Assembly: GCF_021605415.1 (NCBI RefSeq)
Contig: NZ_WKEQ01000005.1
Location: 155,236-219,235 of the forward strand
Origin: Pseudomonas syringae
GTDB taxonomy: Bacteria > Pseudomonadota > Gammaproteobacteria > Pseudomonadales > Pseudomonadaceae
Length of the DNA stretch: 64,000 bases
Direction: 5' to 3'
Shown here: one piece after another, positions 44,835 through 53,589 of the stretch
How positions within the stretch are numbered: position 1 is the first letter of the stretch
Layout: each line of letters opens with the position of its first letter
Made by a program: the position numbers and the translations under genes
Notes under the pieces: model-generated
The model's input: only the letters and a program-made list of their open reading frames with translations
Told to the model about the DNA's origin: nothing
Database searches by the model: none

Positions 44835-46928
44835 TCAGTCCGGCTTGCCGTCAACCACACCGGCGGTGTTGTCGATCAGGCTTTTGGTCGCAGTCTGAAT
44901 AAACGATTCAAGTTTTTGCTTCAACGCCGCTTCGTCAGCCGACGCCGGGATCACTTCGCCTTTCGGATTAGCGCCCAGCTCGTATTGATAAAGCTTGGGC
45001 GGCATTTCCTTGGGCAGTACCAGCACGCGATCCGCGGTGAGCAGCGCCACGGTCTGATCGCTGCCTGATGGCTTGATCACGCCGAAGCCCTTGTCGCCTT
45101 CCGGCAGGTTCAGCAGGTCGCGACCCCAGCACTGATGGATCACGTCACCACCGATGCGTCCCATGATGGTCGGCACGATGTCGATCTGCGTACCCACGGT
45201 GTGGTCAAGCTGGCCGAACTTTTCCTGCATGCCAGGGGCAATCATCAGCATCGGCACGTTGAAGCGACCCAGATCCATTTCGGTAATCTGCTGCTCGTTG
45301 CCGAAGCCGTGGTCGCCAACAATCACGAACAAGGTTTCTTTGAAGTACGGCTCCTTGCGGGCCTTCTCGAAGAACTGACCCAACGCCCAGTCGGAGTAAC
45401 GCATGGCGGTCAAATGTTCATTGAGGCTGCCACGATCGGTCACGCGCTCGACCGGCAATGGCGTCGGCAAAGCGTACGGGGTGTGGTTGGACAGGGTTTG
45501 CAGCAAGGCATAGAACGGTTTTTTGTCCTTGCCGTCGCGGGCTTTCAACTCTTCCAGACCACGGTTGAACATGTCCTGGTCGGACACGCCCCACGTCGGG
45601 TCGGAGAACACCGGGTTAACGAAATCGTTACGACCGATGAAGTTGGTCATGCCCTGGTTGCTGAAGAAACCGGACTGGTTGTCCCACGCGAAGTCACCGT
45701 TGTAAACGTAGACGTCATCGTAGTCACGAGCGCTGAGCAACTGCGGCAGACCGGACAGTTTGTGGCTGCCTTCCGGCGTCTGCATCAGGTATTCGAAGCC
45801 CGGCAGGTTGGGGAAACATGCCATGGTGGCAAACATGCCCTGGTGGGTATGAGTGCCGTTGGAGAAAAAGCGGTCAAACAGCAGGCCTTCTTTCGACAAT
45901 TGGTCGAAGTAAGGCGTGATGTTGCCCGGACGGCCCAGCACGCCAACCGAATGACCGGCGAAGCTTTCCATCAGGATGACGACAACGTTCTTGATCGGCA
46001 GCGTCTTGTCGGCGTTCGGTGTGTAGTTACGACGCACCGCCGCGGTGTCGGCGTCGACCAGTTTGTCGCTCGGGGTCAAAAGCATGTCCCGCACGGTCTG
46101 CTGGGCGACTGGCTGTTCCACCGTGGCTTTCCAGACGTTGTCGCGATCTTCGGACATGCGGCTTTTCGCAGCAGCGATCAACGACAGCGTGCCGTTGAGA
46201 CCGAGCTGGTTGGCGAAGTTCGAATCGGTGGTGTAGACGTCGCCCCAACGCAGCGGCGGGCCCTGACGCAACGTGCCGCGAGCGGCCGTAACGCAAATCA
46301 ACAGGCAAATGAAGAACACCCCCAGGCGTGCATACCATGGCGCCACTTGGCGGGTGCCAATGCTGCCACCGCTGAACGGGCCGCGCGGTCGGGTCAAACG
46401 ATCGGCGCCTTTGAATGCCAGGGTCAGAATCAACGTGCCCACGGCCCAGGCCAGCAGGTAACGCGCCACCGGAAAACCGTACCAGAGCATGCTCATCACG
46501 GTTTTCGGGTCTTCTTTCACGTACTGGAATACCAGGCCGTTGAGGCGCTGGTGAAATTCACGATAGAAGTCCATTTCCATGAGGCCGAGGAACAGCGCGA
46601 TGCTGGATACCACGGTCAGCCACAGACGGAAAAAACCGCGCGCGGCCATGGCCCGCACGCTGAACAGCGCCAGCAGTAACGGAATGGAAAGGTACACCAC
46701 CAGGCGGATGTCGAAACGTAAGCCGTTGGCGAAGGCTTCGAGGAACAACGAGGCGGGCGTATCAAGGATCATTTCGCGGTTGTAGACCAGCAGCGCCAGG
46801 CGCAGCACGGAAAACATCACCATCATGATAAGGGCGCACAACAGCGTGTAGGCCAGATGCGATTTGACGGTCGGTTGCAGCAGGCGATTTGAAGCTCGCT
46901 GCTGATTCAGGGCGTCCGGGTTTGCCAT
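44835..46928 (-). CDS. LTA-synthase-family membrane sulfatase/phosphotransferase
   Basis: The 697-residue protein has about five membrane helices in the first 210 residues, then a large periplasmic sulfatase-fold domain. There VVVILMESFAGHSVGVLG binds metal, a SNGTHTHQGMF segment likely holds the nucleophilic threonine, and IVGDHGFGNEQQ supplies later metal ligands. The family moves glycerol- or ethanolamine-phosphate head groups onto lipids or glycans. In Pseudomonas it may modify periplasmic glucans or lipid A, but the substrate is not known. Confidence 0.88.
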   Translation of the reverse strand: MANPDALNQQRASNRLLQPTVKSHLAYTLLCALIMMVMFSVLRLALLVYNREMILDTPASLFLEAFANGLRFDIRLVVYLSIPLLLALFSVRAMAARGFFRLWLTVVSSIALFLGLMEMDFYREFHQRLNGLVFQYVKEDPKTVMSMLWYGFPVARYLLAWAVGTLILTLAFKGADRLTRPRGPFSGGSIGTRQVAPWYARLGVFFICLLICVTAARGTLRQGPPLRWGDVYTTDSNFANQLGLNGTLSLIAAAKSRMSEDRDNVWKATVEQPVAQQTVRDMLLTPSDKLVDADTAAVRRNYTPNADKTLPIKNVVVILMESFAGHSVGVLGRPGNITPYFDQLSKEGLLFDRFFSNGTHTHQGMFATMACFPNLPGFEYLMQTPEGSHKLSGLPQLLSARDYDDVYVYNGDFAWDNQSGFFSNQGMTNFIGRNDFVNPVFSDPTWGVSDQDMFNRGLEELKARDGKDKKPFYALLQTLSNHTPYALPTPLPVERVTDRGSLNEHLTAMRYSDWALGQFFEKARKEPYFKETLFVIVGDHGFGNEQQITEMDLGRFNVPMLMIAPGMQEKFGQLDHTVGTQIDIVPTIMGRIGGDVIHQCWGRDLLNLPEGDKGFGVIKPSGSDQTVALLTADRVLVLPKEMPPKLYQYELGANPKGEVIPASADEAALKQKLESFIQTATKSLIDNTAGVVDGKPD

Positions 46929-47233
46929 GTCGTTTTAGGACCCATTGGAAGTTGAAGTTGCGAAAAAACTGCCCTCTGTTGGCCAATCCAGGCCCCGGGG
47001 CTTGCGCGGTGCGCAAATGTTGCACGATCACTGACGCCATTGCCATTGATTACTGCCGCCCTCCCCGGTTCTTTCATTTGATGAACTCGGTGGCGGCGGC
47101 AAGATGAAAACGGCGCGGGCGGATTGTCTTTAACACTTTGTGAAAATTTCGTGCAACGCATATCCGGAAACACAATAAGCCTGAAAACAAAACGCCCCGA
47201 ACCGGTCGGGGCGTTTGTCCGGCGCGGCGAATA
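46929..47233. other. Gap between the LTA-synthase-like and START genes
   Basis: The 305 bases hold the upstream region of the LTA-synthase-like gene on one side and the terminator of the START gene (47187-47217) on the other. Nothing else is recognised. Confidence 0.5.
47187..47217 (-). terminator. Intrinsic terminator after the START-domain gene
   Basis: AAACGCCCCG and CGGGGCGTTT form a 10-base stem around a 7-base loop, with T-rich sequence following on the minus strand. It is 17 bases past the stop. Confidence 0.9.
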
Positions 47234-47839
47234 TTACTTCTCGGCGCGCTCTTTCAGGGCTTTAAGGGTATTGAACGGAGCGTCGACCACAAACTTGTTG
47301 GCGACCATGGCCGGGACGCTGCCGCCCGGTTCGGTGTGAACCTGATAAGTCACTTCGACTTGATCGCCTTTGGGCACGAACTTCCAGAATCCTTTGACCT
47401 GAGTGACCCGGACAAAACCCTTTTCTTCTGGAATGTACTTCGGCACGCCTTCCAGATTACGGGTCAGGCTACCGTCGGCACCTTCGACGGTGGTGACGTG
47501 CAACACCGAATCACGCGGGGTCACGGGCCATGGCGTGTTGAACTGTGTGTAAGTCCAGCTCTGGTCGCCTTCATGCTTGAGCAGCTTTTGGGTCTTGCAT
47601 TCGTGAATCCACGCACAGGCGCCGGAAACATCTTCCTGCAAGGCCTTGAGCTTGGCGACGGTGGTTTTCATCAGCGCCACGCCCTGATAAGCCTTGTAGT
47701 CGGAACCTGGAATTTCGCTAAGGGAGACCTTGATACCCTCTTCGTTTTTCGCGACTTTCCAGTCTTCAGCCTGCGCGACCGAAGTGGCCAGCACAGCGGT
47801 CAAACCACACAACACAGCGATACGATGCAGCGAACCCAT
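47234..47839 (-). CDS. Secreted START-domain protein
   Basis: The 201-residue protein has a signal peptide (MGSLHRIAVLCGLTAVLATSVAQA) followed by a START lipid-binding fold: VALMKTTVAKLKALQEDVSGACAWIHEC, FNTPWPVTPRDSVLH and FWKFVPKGDQVEVTYQVHTEPGG. The domain binds hydrophobic ligands in a deep cavity. The protein should be periplasmic. The ligand and role are unknown. Confidence 0.88.
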   Translation of the reverse strand: MGSLHRIAVLCGLTAVLATSVAQAEDWKVAKNEEGIKVSLSEIPGSDYKAYQGVALMKTTVAKLKALQEDVSGACAWIHECKTQKLLKHEGDQSWTYTQFNTPWPVTPRDSVLHVTTVEGADGSLTRNLEGVPKYIPEEKGFVRVTQVKGFWKFVPKGDQVEVTYQVHTEPGGSVPAMVANKFVVDAPFNTLKALKERAEK

Positions 47840-47879
47840 AGTCTTATTCCTTATTGTTGAAGTTCCGTCTTATGACACA

Positions 47880-48134
47880 TCACGCCGCCGTCATCTGCTC
47901 CCACCAGCCGATCAGCCTGATCGCTTCTTCGCTGCTGTCGCCACAGACTTCGATATCGGCATCGAACGCCGAACAGACGGCGGGACGCTCCGACTGACCA
48001 AAGATGTTGCACAGGTTTTCGACAGACAGCTGCACGCAACGTTCTCCGGCAGGTTTGCCCTGCGGCATACCGGGAATCGGCGAACTGATGGAAGGGGCTA
48101 TGCAGCAGGCGCCACAGCCTTCACGGCATTTCAT
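47880..48134 (-). CDS. YkgJ-family cysteine-cluster protein
   Basis: The 84-residue protein has the pattern MKCREGCGACC...PSISSPIPGMP near the start and C-x6-C with VENLCNIF and PAVCSAFDADIEVCGDS later, the metal-binding YkgJ cluster. Such proteins likely bind zinc or an iron-sulphur centre; the function is unknown. It lies 40 bases before the START gene on the same strand and may share its transcript. Confidence 0.88.
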   Translation of the reverse strand: MKCREGCGACCIAPSISSPIPGMPQGKPAGERCVQLSVENLCNIFGQSERPAVCSAFDADIEVCGDSSEEAIRLIGWWEQMTAA

Positions 48135-48296
48135 GACGACAAGCTCCTCACGACGGGGAATGTGTTAAAGGGACGCGGGACAGAGTACCCGCTAAAACGG
48201 TTGTTTCAAATTACTTCAACGGAGCTTTTGCGCAGAAACGCGCGTGACCGAGCAGTCTCCGACGAAGCGTCTGGTGTGTGGGTTACTGAACGGTGA

Positions 48297-48770
48297 CTAA
48301 TTCTTGAATTCGAAATCCAGCGCCGCGCCTTCAACATCCCGGCGTTCGTCATTGCGCAGTTGCAACTGCATTTCGTTGCTGAGCAGGCGGCCGTTGAGTT
48401 GGAAGCCGCTGTTCTTCTCGCCAAACATTTGCGGGAGGATCGGATCACGTTTGGGCAATGGTACGGTGCCTTCAGGCTTCAACTCCTGAACCATGCTCTT
48501 CGGCAAACTCAAATCAAGTCTGGCGGGAGGCAGCGGCTTCTTCACCAGCTCTTTCGCCGACTTGGATTTGGAGGCAATCGGCGAACGTTTCTTGACCGGC
48601 GTGGCTTTCTTCGGTGGAGGTTTCTTCACAGCCACAGCTTTGGTGCTCGTTACTGTTTTTTTCTCGGTCGCGGCCGGTTTTTCCTGCACGGACGCCGCCA
48701 TGAGCGACGGTACCTCGCCGATCATCAGCAAGCACAGCAAAACCCGGGCAGTGAGAAAAGTCGCTTTCAT
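48297..48770 (-). CDS. Secreted lysine/proline-rich protein of unknown function
   Basis: The 157-residue protein has a signal peptide (about 1-25, ending LMAAS). A low-complexity lysine-proline-alanine middle follows (PPPKKATPVKKRSP type, about 30-85), then a more ordered C-terminus with FGEKNSGFQLNGRLLSN and GAALDFEFKN. The lysine-rich part invites false matches to initiation factor 2. It may be a periplasmic protein that binds acidic polymers. I do not recognise a family. Confidence 0.7.
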   Translation of the reverse strand: MKATFLTARVLLCLLMIGEVPSLMAASVQEKPAATEKKTVTSTKAVAVKKPPPKKATPVKKRSPIASKSKSAKELVKKPLPPARLDLSLPKSMVQELKPEGTVPLPKRDPILPQMFGEKNSGFQLNGRLLSNEMQLQLRNDERRDVEGAALDFEFKN

Positions 48771-48847
48771 AAACCTGTGGCACTAACGGCAGAGGGCCAT
48801 ATGCTCACCTGTTGATCGTGATCTGACAAGCTCAAGCCCTCCGTGAC

Positions 48848-50287
48848 TTAAAAACCGCCGGCCATCTCCTGGCAGAGTTGAGTAGCCAGCATGCCCAGCG
48901 TCATCAATGCCCGCTCCGCCTCGCGGTTCCACGGGATTCCACAATTGAGACGGATGCAGTGATTGAATTGTTCCGTATTACTGAAGATCAGTCCGGGCGC
49001 GATGCTGATGCCTTGCTGCAAGGCGCGAACATGCAACTCTTGGGTGTTCACCCGCCCCGGTAAACTCACCCACAAAATGAATCCGCCGGTGGGCCGGGTC
49101 ATCTGTGTGCCCTCGGGAAAATGCTGCTGCACCGCCAATTGAAAGGCGCTGAGGTTTTTCCGGTATTCCTGACGGATGTAACGCAGATGCCGGTCGTAGC
49201 CACCGTTTTCCAGATACGCCGCAATGGCCATTTGCGTGACGCTGCACGCTGAGTGCGTGGTGAATGTCTGCAGACGCTGGATTTCCTGCTGGAACTTGCC
49301 GGCAATCATCCAGCCGATACGCACACCCGGGGATAAGGTTTTGGAAAAGCTTGAGCAATAAATCACTCGATCCAGCCGGTCGTAAGCCTTGAGTGCTTTG
49401 GTACGGCCCTGCTCGAACATCAGTTCGCCGTAGATATCGTCTTCGATGACCTGGATATCGAAATCCGACGCCAGACGCAGCAACTGTTTCTGACGTTCCT
49501 CCGGCATGGTGCCGCCCAATGGATTGCTCAAGCGCGTAGTCAGCACCAGCGCTTTGATCGACCACTGGTTGGCCGCCAGTTGTAAGGCTTCCAGGCTCAT
49601 GCCGGTGGACGGATCGCTAGGGATCTCGATGACTTTCAGGCCCAGCAGATCGGCCAGTTGCAGCAAGCCGTAATAGGTTGGCGATTCGGCAGCGATCAGG
49701 TCGCCCGGACGGGTCAGTACGCGCAGTGACATCTGCAAGGCATCGACGCAGCCGTGAGTAATCACCACTTCCGAAGGATCGACTACGACCCCGGCATCGC
49801 GCATGCGGATTGCGACTTGTCGGCGCAATGGCTCAAAGCCGGGGCTGAACATGTAACTGAATGCGCGGGGACTGTGGAAACGCGTGACCTTGGCCAGTTG
49901 TTGATGCAATGCGCGCACCGGCAAATACTCAACACTTGGCACAGCGGCGCCCAACGGGAAAACACCTTCGCGGCGTGATTCGGTCAGCACTTGTTGAATG
50001 ATGCTGCTGCGCGTGACCAGGCCCGGACGCTCGACCCGGGCGATGTCCGGTGTCGGCGCGGTCAGCGCAGGCGTCTGGTGGACGTAATAGCCGGACTGCG
50101 GTCGAGCACGGATGAGGCCTTGATCTTCAAGGTTGGCGTACGCCTGTAACACGGTGGCATGGCTGACATTGAGCTGCGAGCTCATCTTGCGCACCGATGG
50201 CACGCGTTCTCCCGGCTGATAAACGCCACGGCGAATGTCTTCGGCCAGCTGTTGAGCAATACGTTGGTAGAGCAAGAGATTGGTCAT
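48848..50287 (-). CDS. MocR-type regulator (GntR helix-turn-helix + aminotransferase domain)
   Basis: The 479-residue protein has an N-terminal GntR winged helix (LLLYQRIAQQLAEDIRRGVYQPGERVPSVRKMSSQLNVSHATV, about 4-70). A fold-type I aminotransferase domain follows, with the PLP lysine in CSSFSKTLSPGVRIGW and ARPQSGYYVHQTP at the linker. MocR proteins sense an amino compound or PLP. The gene is preceded by the direct repeat GGAACAGTT / GGGACAGTT. The target may be itself or the EamA transporter, which has the same half-site. Confidence 0.92.
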   Translation of the reverse strand: MTNLLLYQRIAQQLAEDIRRGVYQPGERVPSVRKMSSQLNVSHATVLQAYANLEDQGLIRARPQSGYYVHQTPALTAPTPDIARVERPGLVTRSSIIQQVLTESRREGVFPLGAAVPSVEYLPVRALHQQLAKVTRFHSPRAFSYMFSPGFEPLRRQVAIRMRDAGVVVDPSEVVITHGCVDALQMSLRVLTRPGDLIAAESPTYYGLLQLADLLGLKVIEIPSDPSTGMSLEALQLAANQWSIKALVLTTRLSNPLGGTMPEERQKQLLRLASDFDIQVIEDDIYGELMFEQGRTKALKAYDRLDRVIYCSSFSKTLSPGVRIGWMIAGKFQQEIQRLQTFTTHSACSVTQMAIAAYLENGGYDRHLRYIRQEYRKNLSAFQLAVQQHFPEGTQMTRPTGGFILWVSLPGRVNTQELHVRALQQGISIAPGLIFSNTEQFNHCIRLNCGIPWNREAERALMTLGMLATQLCQEMAGGF

Positions 50288-50337
50288 GACGCAGCACTCG
50301 ATTTAACGGGCATTTTATTCTTGTGGTGAACAATACC

Positions 50338-50367
50338 GGAACAGTTTGCAAGTGTACTGGGACAGTT
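50338..50367. promoter_or_regulatory. Direct-repeat operator candidate for the MocR gene
   Basis: GGAACAGTT (50338-50346) and GGGACAGTT (50359-50367) are direct repeats 21 bases apart, two helical turns, 51-80 bases upstream of the start. MocR regulators are known to bind spaced direct repeats. Confidence 0.5.
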
Positions 50368-50438
50368 GCCAGGTTAGTCAACCATACAGTGCAGTGTCAG
50401 GCAAAACTGTATGGTTTTCCGAAGTAATCGACAGGCGT

Positions 50439-50460
50439 AAAAAAACCCGGAATTCCGGGC
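50439..50460 (-). terminator. Intrinsic terminator after the OmpA-like operon
   Basis: The perfect palindrome CCCGGAATTCCGGG (50446-50459) is followed on the minus strand by a seven-T run. It ends transcripts coming from 50576. Confidence 0.85.
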
Positions 50461-50475
50461 TATTGAACGGTAGAA

Positions 50476-50568
50476 ACTGTCGAGTGAATCGAGGCTGCGA
50501 TCTGTTGATCTTGTTTTTTGAATCTCAAAAACAGGATCAACAGATCGCAGCCTTCGCCAGCTCCTGCA
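50476..50568. repeat. Long palindromic repeat (GATCGCAGCC family)
   Basis: GGCTGCGATCTGTTGATC at 50493-50510 pairs exactly with its reverse complement at 50535-50552, and the arms continue imperfectly with T/A-rich bases inside. It belongs to the family at 35008-35080 and 44329-44420. Confidence 0.85.
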
Positions 50569-50575
50569 AAAGTGT

Positions 50576-51388
50576 TCAGCGGGCGGCGCCGAGCTGGCCT
50601 TTTTCGTCGGAGAAGACGATTTCGACGCGGCGGTTCTGCGCACGTCCGCGCTCGGACGCGTTGGCATCCACCGGGTAGCCGTCGCCGTAGCCTTCGACCT
50701 TGATGCGTTTGTCGTCAATGCCCAGATCCATCAGCACGTTAGCCACCGCTTGCGCACGGTCGCGGGACAGTTTGAGGTTTTCCTGTTTGCCGCCGGTACT
50801 GTCGGTATAGCCTTCAATGCGCACGACGCGTTTCGGATTGAGCTGCAGGAACTGGACAATCTTCAGCAAGACACGGTTGGCCGAGTTTTTCAGCTCCGCT
50901 TCGCCGGTGTCGAACAGCACGTCGCCGAGGGTCATCACCAAACCACGGTCGGTCTGGGTCGTCGCCAGCGCGACGATCTGTTCTTCAAGCCACTTGCCTT
51001 GCTGCTGCACGCTTTGCAACTTCGATTCACGCAAGGCCAGTTGCAGACGCTGACGTTCCAGTTCGAGCTTGGCGGCGCGCTCTTCGTTAAGCACTTGATC
51101 GGTGTGCTGCCGCGCAATCTCGCTGTAGCGCTGGCTCAGGTAGGCGTAATGCACCACATCCGAACCACTGCCCCAATAGGTGGACAAGCGGTCGGCCCGA
51201 GCCAGGGATTCACCGGCGCGGATCACATCCTTGGGCGCGATTCGCAACACGTTGGAGTCTTCCTTGACCTTCTGGAAGTCATTACCGGCCTGCTGCAATG
51301 CGGCTTCGCTGTGTTGACCGGCGCAGCCGTAGAGACTTGCGCAACCGGCGAGGATCAAAGCGCCGAGGACTTTAGACTTGAGGCTCAT
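50576..51388 (-). CDS. OmpA-family outer-membrane lipoprotein
   Basis: The 270-residue protein has a lipoprotein signal peptide (ILAGCASLYGC near residues 12-22). A DUF4398-like coiled region follows (about 30-130, ending LQSVQQQGKWLEEQI), then a C-terminal OmpA domain with GDVLFDTGEAELK, IEGYTDSTGG, LSRDRAQAV and GRAQNRRVEIVF. The arginine and aspartate in those motifs bind diaminopimelate in peptidoglycan. Its start overlaps the DUF4398 gene's stop by four bases (ATGA). It probably ties the outer membrane to the wall. Confidence 0.9.
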   Translation of the reverse strand: MSLKSKVLGALILAGCASLYGCAGQHSEAALQQAGNDFQKVKEDSNVLRIAPKDVIRAGESLARADRLSTYWGSGSDVVHYAYLSQRYSEIARQHTDQVLNEERAAKLELERQRLQLALRESKLQSVQQQGKWLEEQIVALATTQTDRGLVMTLGDVLFDTGEAELKNSANRVLLKIVQFLQLNPKRVVRIEGYTDSTGGKQENLKLSRDRAQAVANVLMDLGIDDKRIKVEGYGDGYPVDANASERGRAQNRRVEIVFSDEKGQLGAAR

Positions 51389-51741
51389 TGGGCATCCCTC
51401 AATTGCTTGCGCAGGCGGGTAATGCGGGTGTTGAGCACGTTCAGCTGTTCCTCGCTCTTTTGCGTCAGCACTTTGGCTTCCGCCAGGCGCGCATCCAGTT
51501 CGGCCTGCTCGGAGCGCATCCGCGCATTGCGAAACGACTGGTCAGCCATGTTGCCCTTGGCGCGATTGAACTTGTCTTCCGCCAGTTTCATTTCCGGCAC
51601 TTCGTCGGCAGTGGCGCCCACGGCTTTGGCCTGTTCGAGTGCCTGTTCGGTCAAACGCATTTGTTCATTCGGTGCCGGATCGCTGGCGCAACCGGCCAGG
51701 GCCAGAACGGCCAGGGCCGCGAAAAAAGGTCGAATACTCAC
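51385..51741 (-). CDS. DUF4398 lipoprotein
   Basis: The 118-residue protein has a lipobox (FFAALAVLALAGC, cysteine near 18). A helical DUF4398 region follows (EQMRLTEQALEQAKAVGATADEVPEMKLAEDKFNRAKGNM and a coiled-coil end TRITRLRKQLRD). It is coupled by a four-base overlap to the OmpA-like gene, which contains a similar region. It lies nine bases after the binding-protein gene. The function is unknown. Confidence 0.88.
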   Translation of the reverse strand: MSIRPFFAALAVLALAGCASDPAPNEQMRLTEQALEQAKAVGATADEVPEMKLAEDKFNRAKGNMADQSFRNARMRSEQAELDARLAEAKVLTQKSEEQLNVLNTRITRLRKQLRDAQ

Positions 51742-51750
51742 TAAGAATCC

Positions 51751-52578
51751 CTACTGTTTTGGGGCACTGGCAGGTTGCTGCTGTTGCTGTGTTTTCCAAC
51801 GCTCGATGTTGCGTTGCAGCGCGGCTTCCGCCAGTCCGGACGCGGGCAATTCTGTCATCTTTTTAGCCAGCTGTCCGCGCAACCACGGATCGTTGCAGGC
51901 CGAGTCATGGGAAACCGCGAGGTATAGACCGGGTCGGTCGATCGGTTGTTCAAATGCCAGCAAGTCGTTGGCCATACCCAATGCCTGCGCGGCCGCCATG
52001 CCTGAATAGCGACCGGCGAGTACGTATTCCACTTCGCCCAAGAGCAATTTCTGAAAGGCCTGGGTGAGGTTTGCTGTCCGCGTCAGGGACAATTGCTGTT
52101 CGGCAAAAGTGCCGAATGCCTGGGTCATTCGAGACTTTTCCGACACGGCACCCGGGTGACCGTGCAGATCGTTCGCCTCGCTGTAGACCAATGTCGAGCC
52201 CTTGCGCGTCCACACGAGGTAATCGTTTTCCAGCAGCGCCGGATGGATATAGTCGAGGGTTTCCAGCTCATTGAGGGTCAGCGACGCATCGGCCAGCATG
52301 TCCATGCGCCCGCTGCGTACCTCGTCCATCGCTTGCGAGCGTTTGCCGGCGTAGAGCATGTCGACCTTGATGCCGAGCTCTTTGGCCACTTGCTGCAACA
52401 GATCGGCACTGGCGCCAATCAGGCGATTTGGATTTTGTGGATCCTGCCAGAGGTACGGCGGTGCATCCGGGCTGCCGGTGACCACCAGCCGCTCGCACTT
52501 GCCGGCCGCCATGGAAAGTCCAGGCGACAGAACAGAAACCAGCAATACGATGCAGCCCAATCGGCGGCGCAGATCCAT
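51751..52578 (-). CDS. Periplasmic solute-binding-protein-like protein (SBP_bac_3 type)
   Basis: The 275-residue protein has a signal peptide (LRRRLGCIVLLVSVLSPGLSMAAG) and the fold pattern of amino-acid-binding proteins: VTGSPDAPPYLW, LIGASADLLQQVAKELGIKVDML and a later DMLADASLTLNELETLDY. No permease or ATPase gene is beside it. Instead two lipoproteins follow in the same operon, so it may act as a sensor or structural part. ATG 52578 is preferred because GGGAG precedes it. Confidence 0.8.
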   Translation of the reverse strand: MDLRRRLGCIVLLVSVLSPGLSMAAGKCERLVVTGSPDAPPYLWQDPQNPNRLIGASADLLQQVAKELGIKVDMLYAGKRSQAMDEVRSGRMDMLADASLTLNELETLDYIHPALLENDYLVWTRKGSTLVYSEANDLHGHPGAVSEKSRMTQAFGTFAEQQLSLTRTANLTQAFQKLLLGEVEYVLAGRYSGMAAAQALGMANDLLAFEQPIDRPGLYLAVSHDSACNDPWLRGQLAKKMTELPASGLAEAALQRNIERWKTQQQQQPASAPKQ

Positions 52579-52606
52579 GGCGAAACGCTCCCACTCAAAT
52601 CCCAAA

Positions 52607-52635
52607 CAAAAAAAGCCCGACCAACAGGCCGGGCT
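52607..52635 (-). terminator. Intrinsic terminator after etfA
   Basis: AGCCCG and CGGGCT pair around a 10-base loop, and eight T follow on the minus strand. It is 22 bases beyond the etfA stop and just upstream of the binding-protein gene. Confidence 0.85.
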
Positions 52636-52657
52636 CTTTATAAGTGAAGCGGCTGGA

Positions 52658-53587
52658 TTAGACCAGCTTCTCCAACTCAGGGATTGCTTCGAACAGATCC
52701 GCCACCAGACCGTAATCGGCCACTTGGAAGATCGGCGCTTCTTCGTCCTTGTTGATCGCCACGATCACTTTGGAGTCTTTCATGCCGGCCAGGTGCTGGA
52801 TCGCGCCGGAGATACCGACCGCGATGTACAGCTGTGGCGCGACGATCTTGCCGGTCTGACCGACCTGCATGTCGTTCGGCACGAAACCTGCGTCGACCGC
52901 AGCGCGGGAAGCACCGACGGCAGCGCCCAGCTTGTCGGCCAGGGCATACAGGTGTTTGAAGTTGTCACCGTTCTGCATGCCGCGACCGCCGGAAACGACG
53001 ATTTTGGCAGCGGTCAGTTCAGGACGGTCGGACTTGGCCAGTTCTTCGTTAACAAAGCTGGACGTGCCGGCATCGTGAGCAGCCGCGACGGCTTCAACAG
53101 CAGCCGAACCACCTTCAGCGGCAACCGGGTCGAAACCGGTGGCGCGGACAGTGATGACCTTCACAGCGGCGGTCGATTGCACGGTGGCGATCGCGTTACC
53201 GGCGTAGATCGGACGGGTGAAGGTATCAGCGCTGACTACCGAGATGATCTCGGAGATCTGGTCGACATCCAGTGCAGCGGCAACGCGCGGCAGGATGTTT
53301 TTGCCGTTGGAGGTGGCGGCAGCCAGGATGTGGCTGTAACCGGCGCCAAGCTCCGCAACCAGTGGAGCAACGTTTTCCGGCAGCTGATGCGCGTAAGCGG
53401 CATTGTCAGCGTTCAGGACTTTGCTCACGCCTGCGATTTTCGCAGCGGCTTCGGCCACGGCGCCAGCGCCTTGGCCAGCAACCAGCACATGAATGTCGCC
53501 GCCGATTTTGGCAGCGGCAGCCACAGTGTTCAGCGTGGCCGGGGCCAGCACTTTGTTGTCGTGTTCGGCGATTACCAAGATAGTCAT
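52658..53587 (-). CDS. etfA: Electron transfer flavoprotein subunit alpha
   Basis: The 309-residue protein has the ETF-alpha layout. The N-terminal domain begins [14 protein letters not shown]. The C-terminal FAD domain contains [37 protein letters not shown] and [23 protein letters not shown]. With EtfB it takes electrons from acyl-CoA and other dehydrogenases and passes them to ETF-quinone oxidoreductase. The gene begins two bases after etfB, so the pair is one transcription unit. Confidence 0.96.
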   Translation of the reverse strand: MTILVIAEHDNKVLAPATLNTVAAAAKIGGDIHVLVAGQGAGAVAEAAAKIAGVSKVLNADNAAYAHQLPENVAPLVAELGAGYSHILAAATSNGKNILPRVAAALDVDQISEIISVVSADTFTRPIYAGNAIATVQSTAAVKVITVRATGFDPVAAEGGSAAVEAVAAAHDAGTSSFVNEELAKSDRPELTAAKIVVSGGRGMQNGDNFKHLYALADKLGAAVGASRAAVDAGFVPNDMQVGQTGKIVAPQLYIAVGISGAIQHLAGMKDSKVIVAINKDEEAPIFQVADYGLVADLFEAIPELEKLV

Positions 53588-53589
53588 GA

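Noticed and set aside
48297..48770. Naming this gene translation initiation factor 2
   Set aside because: Only the lysine-rich low-complexity part would match; a signal peptide is present and no GTPase motifs are seen.
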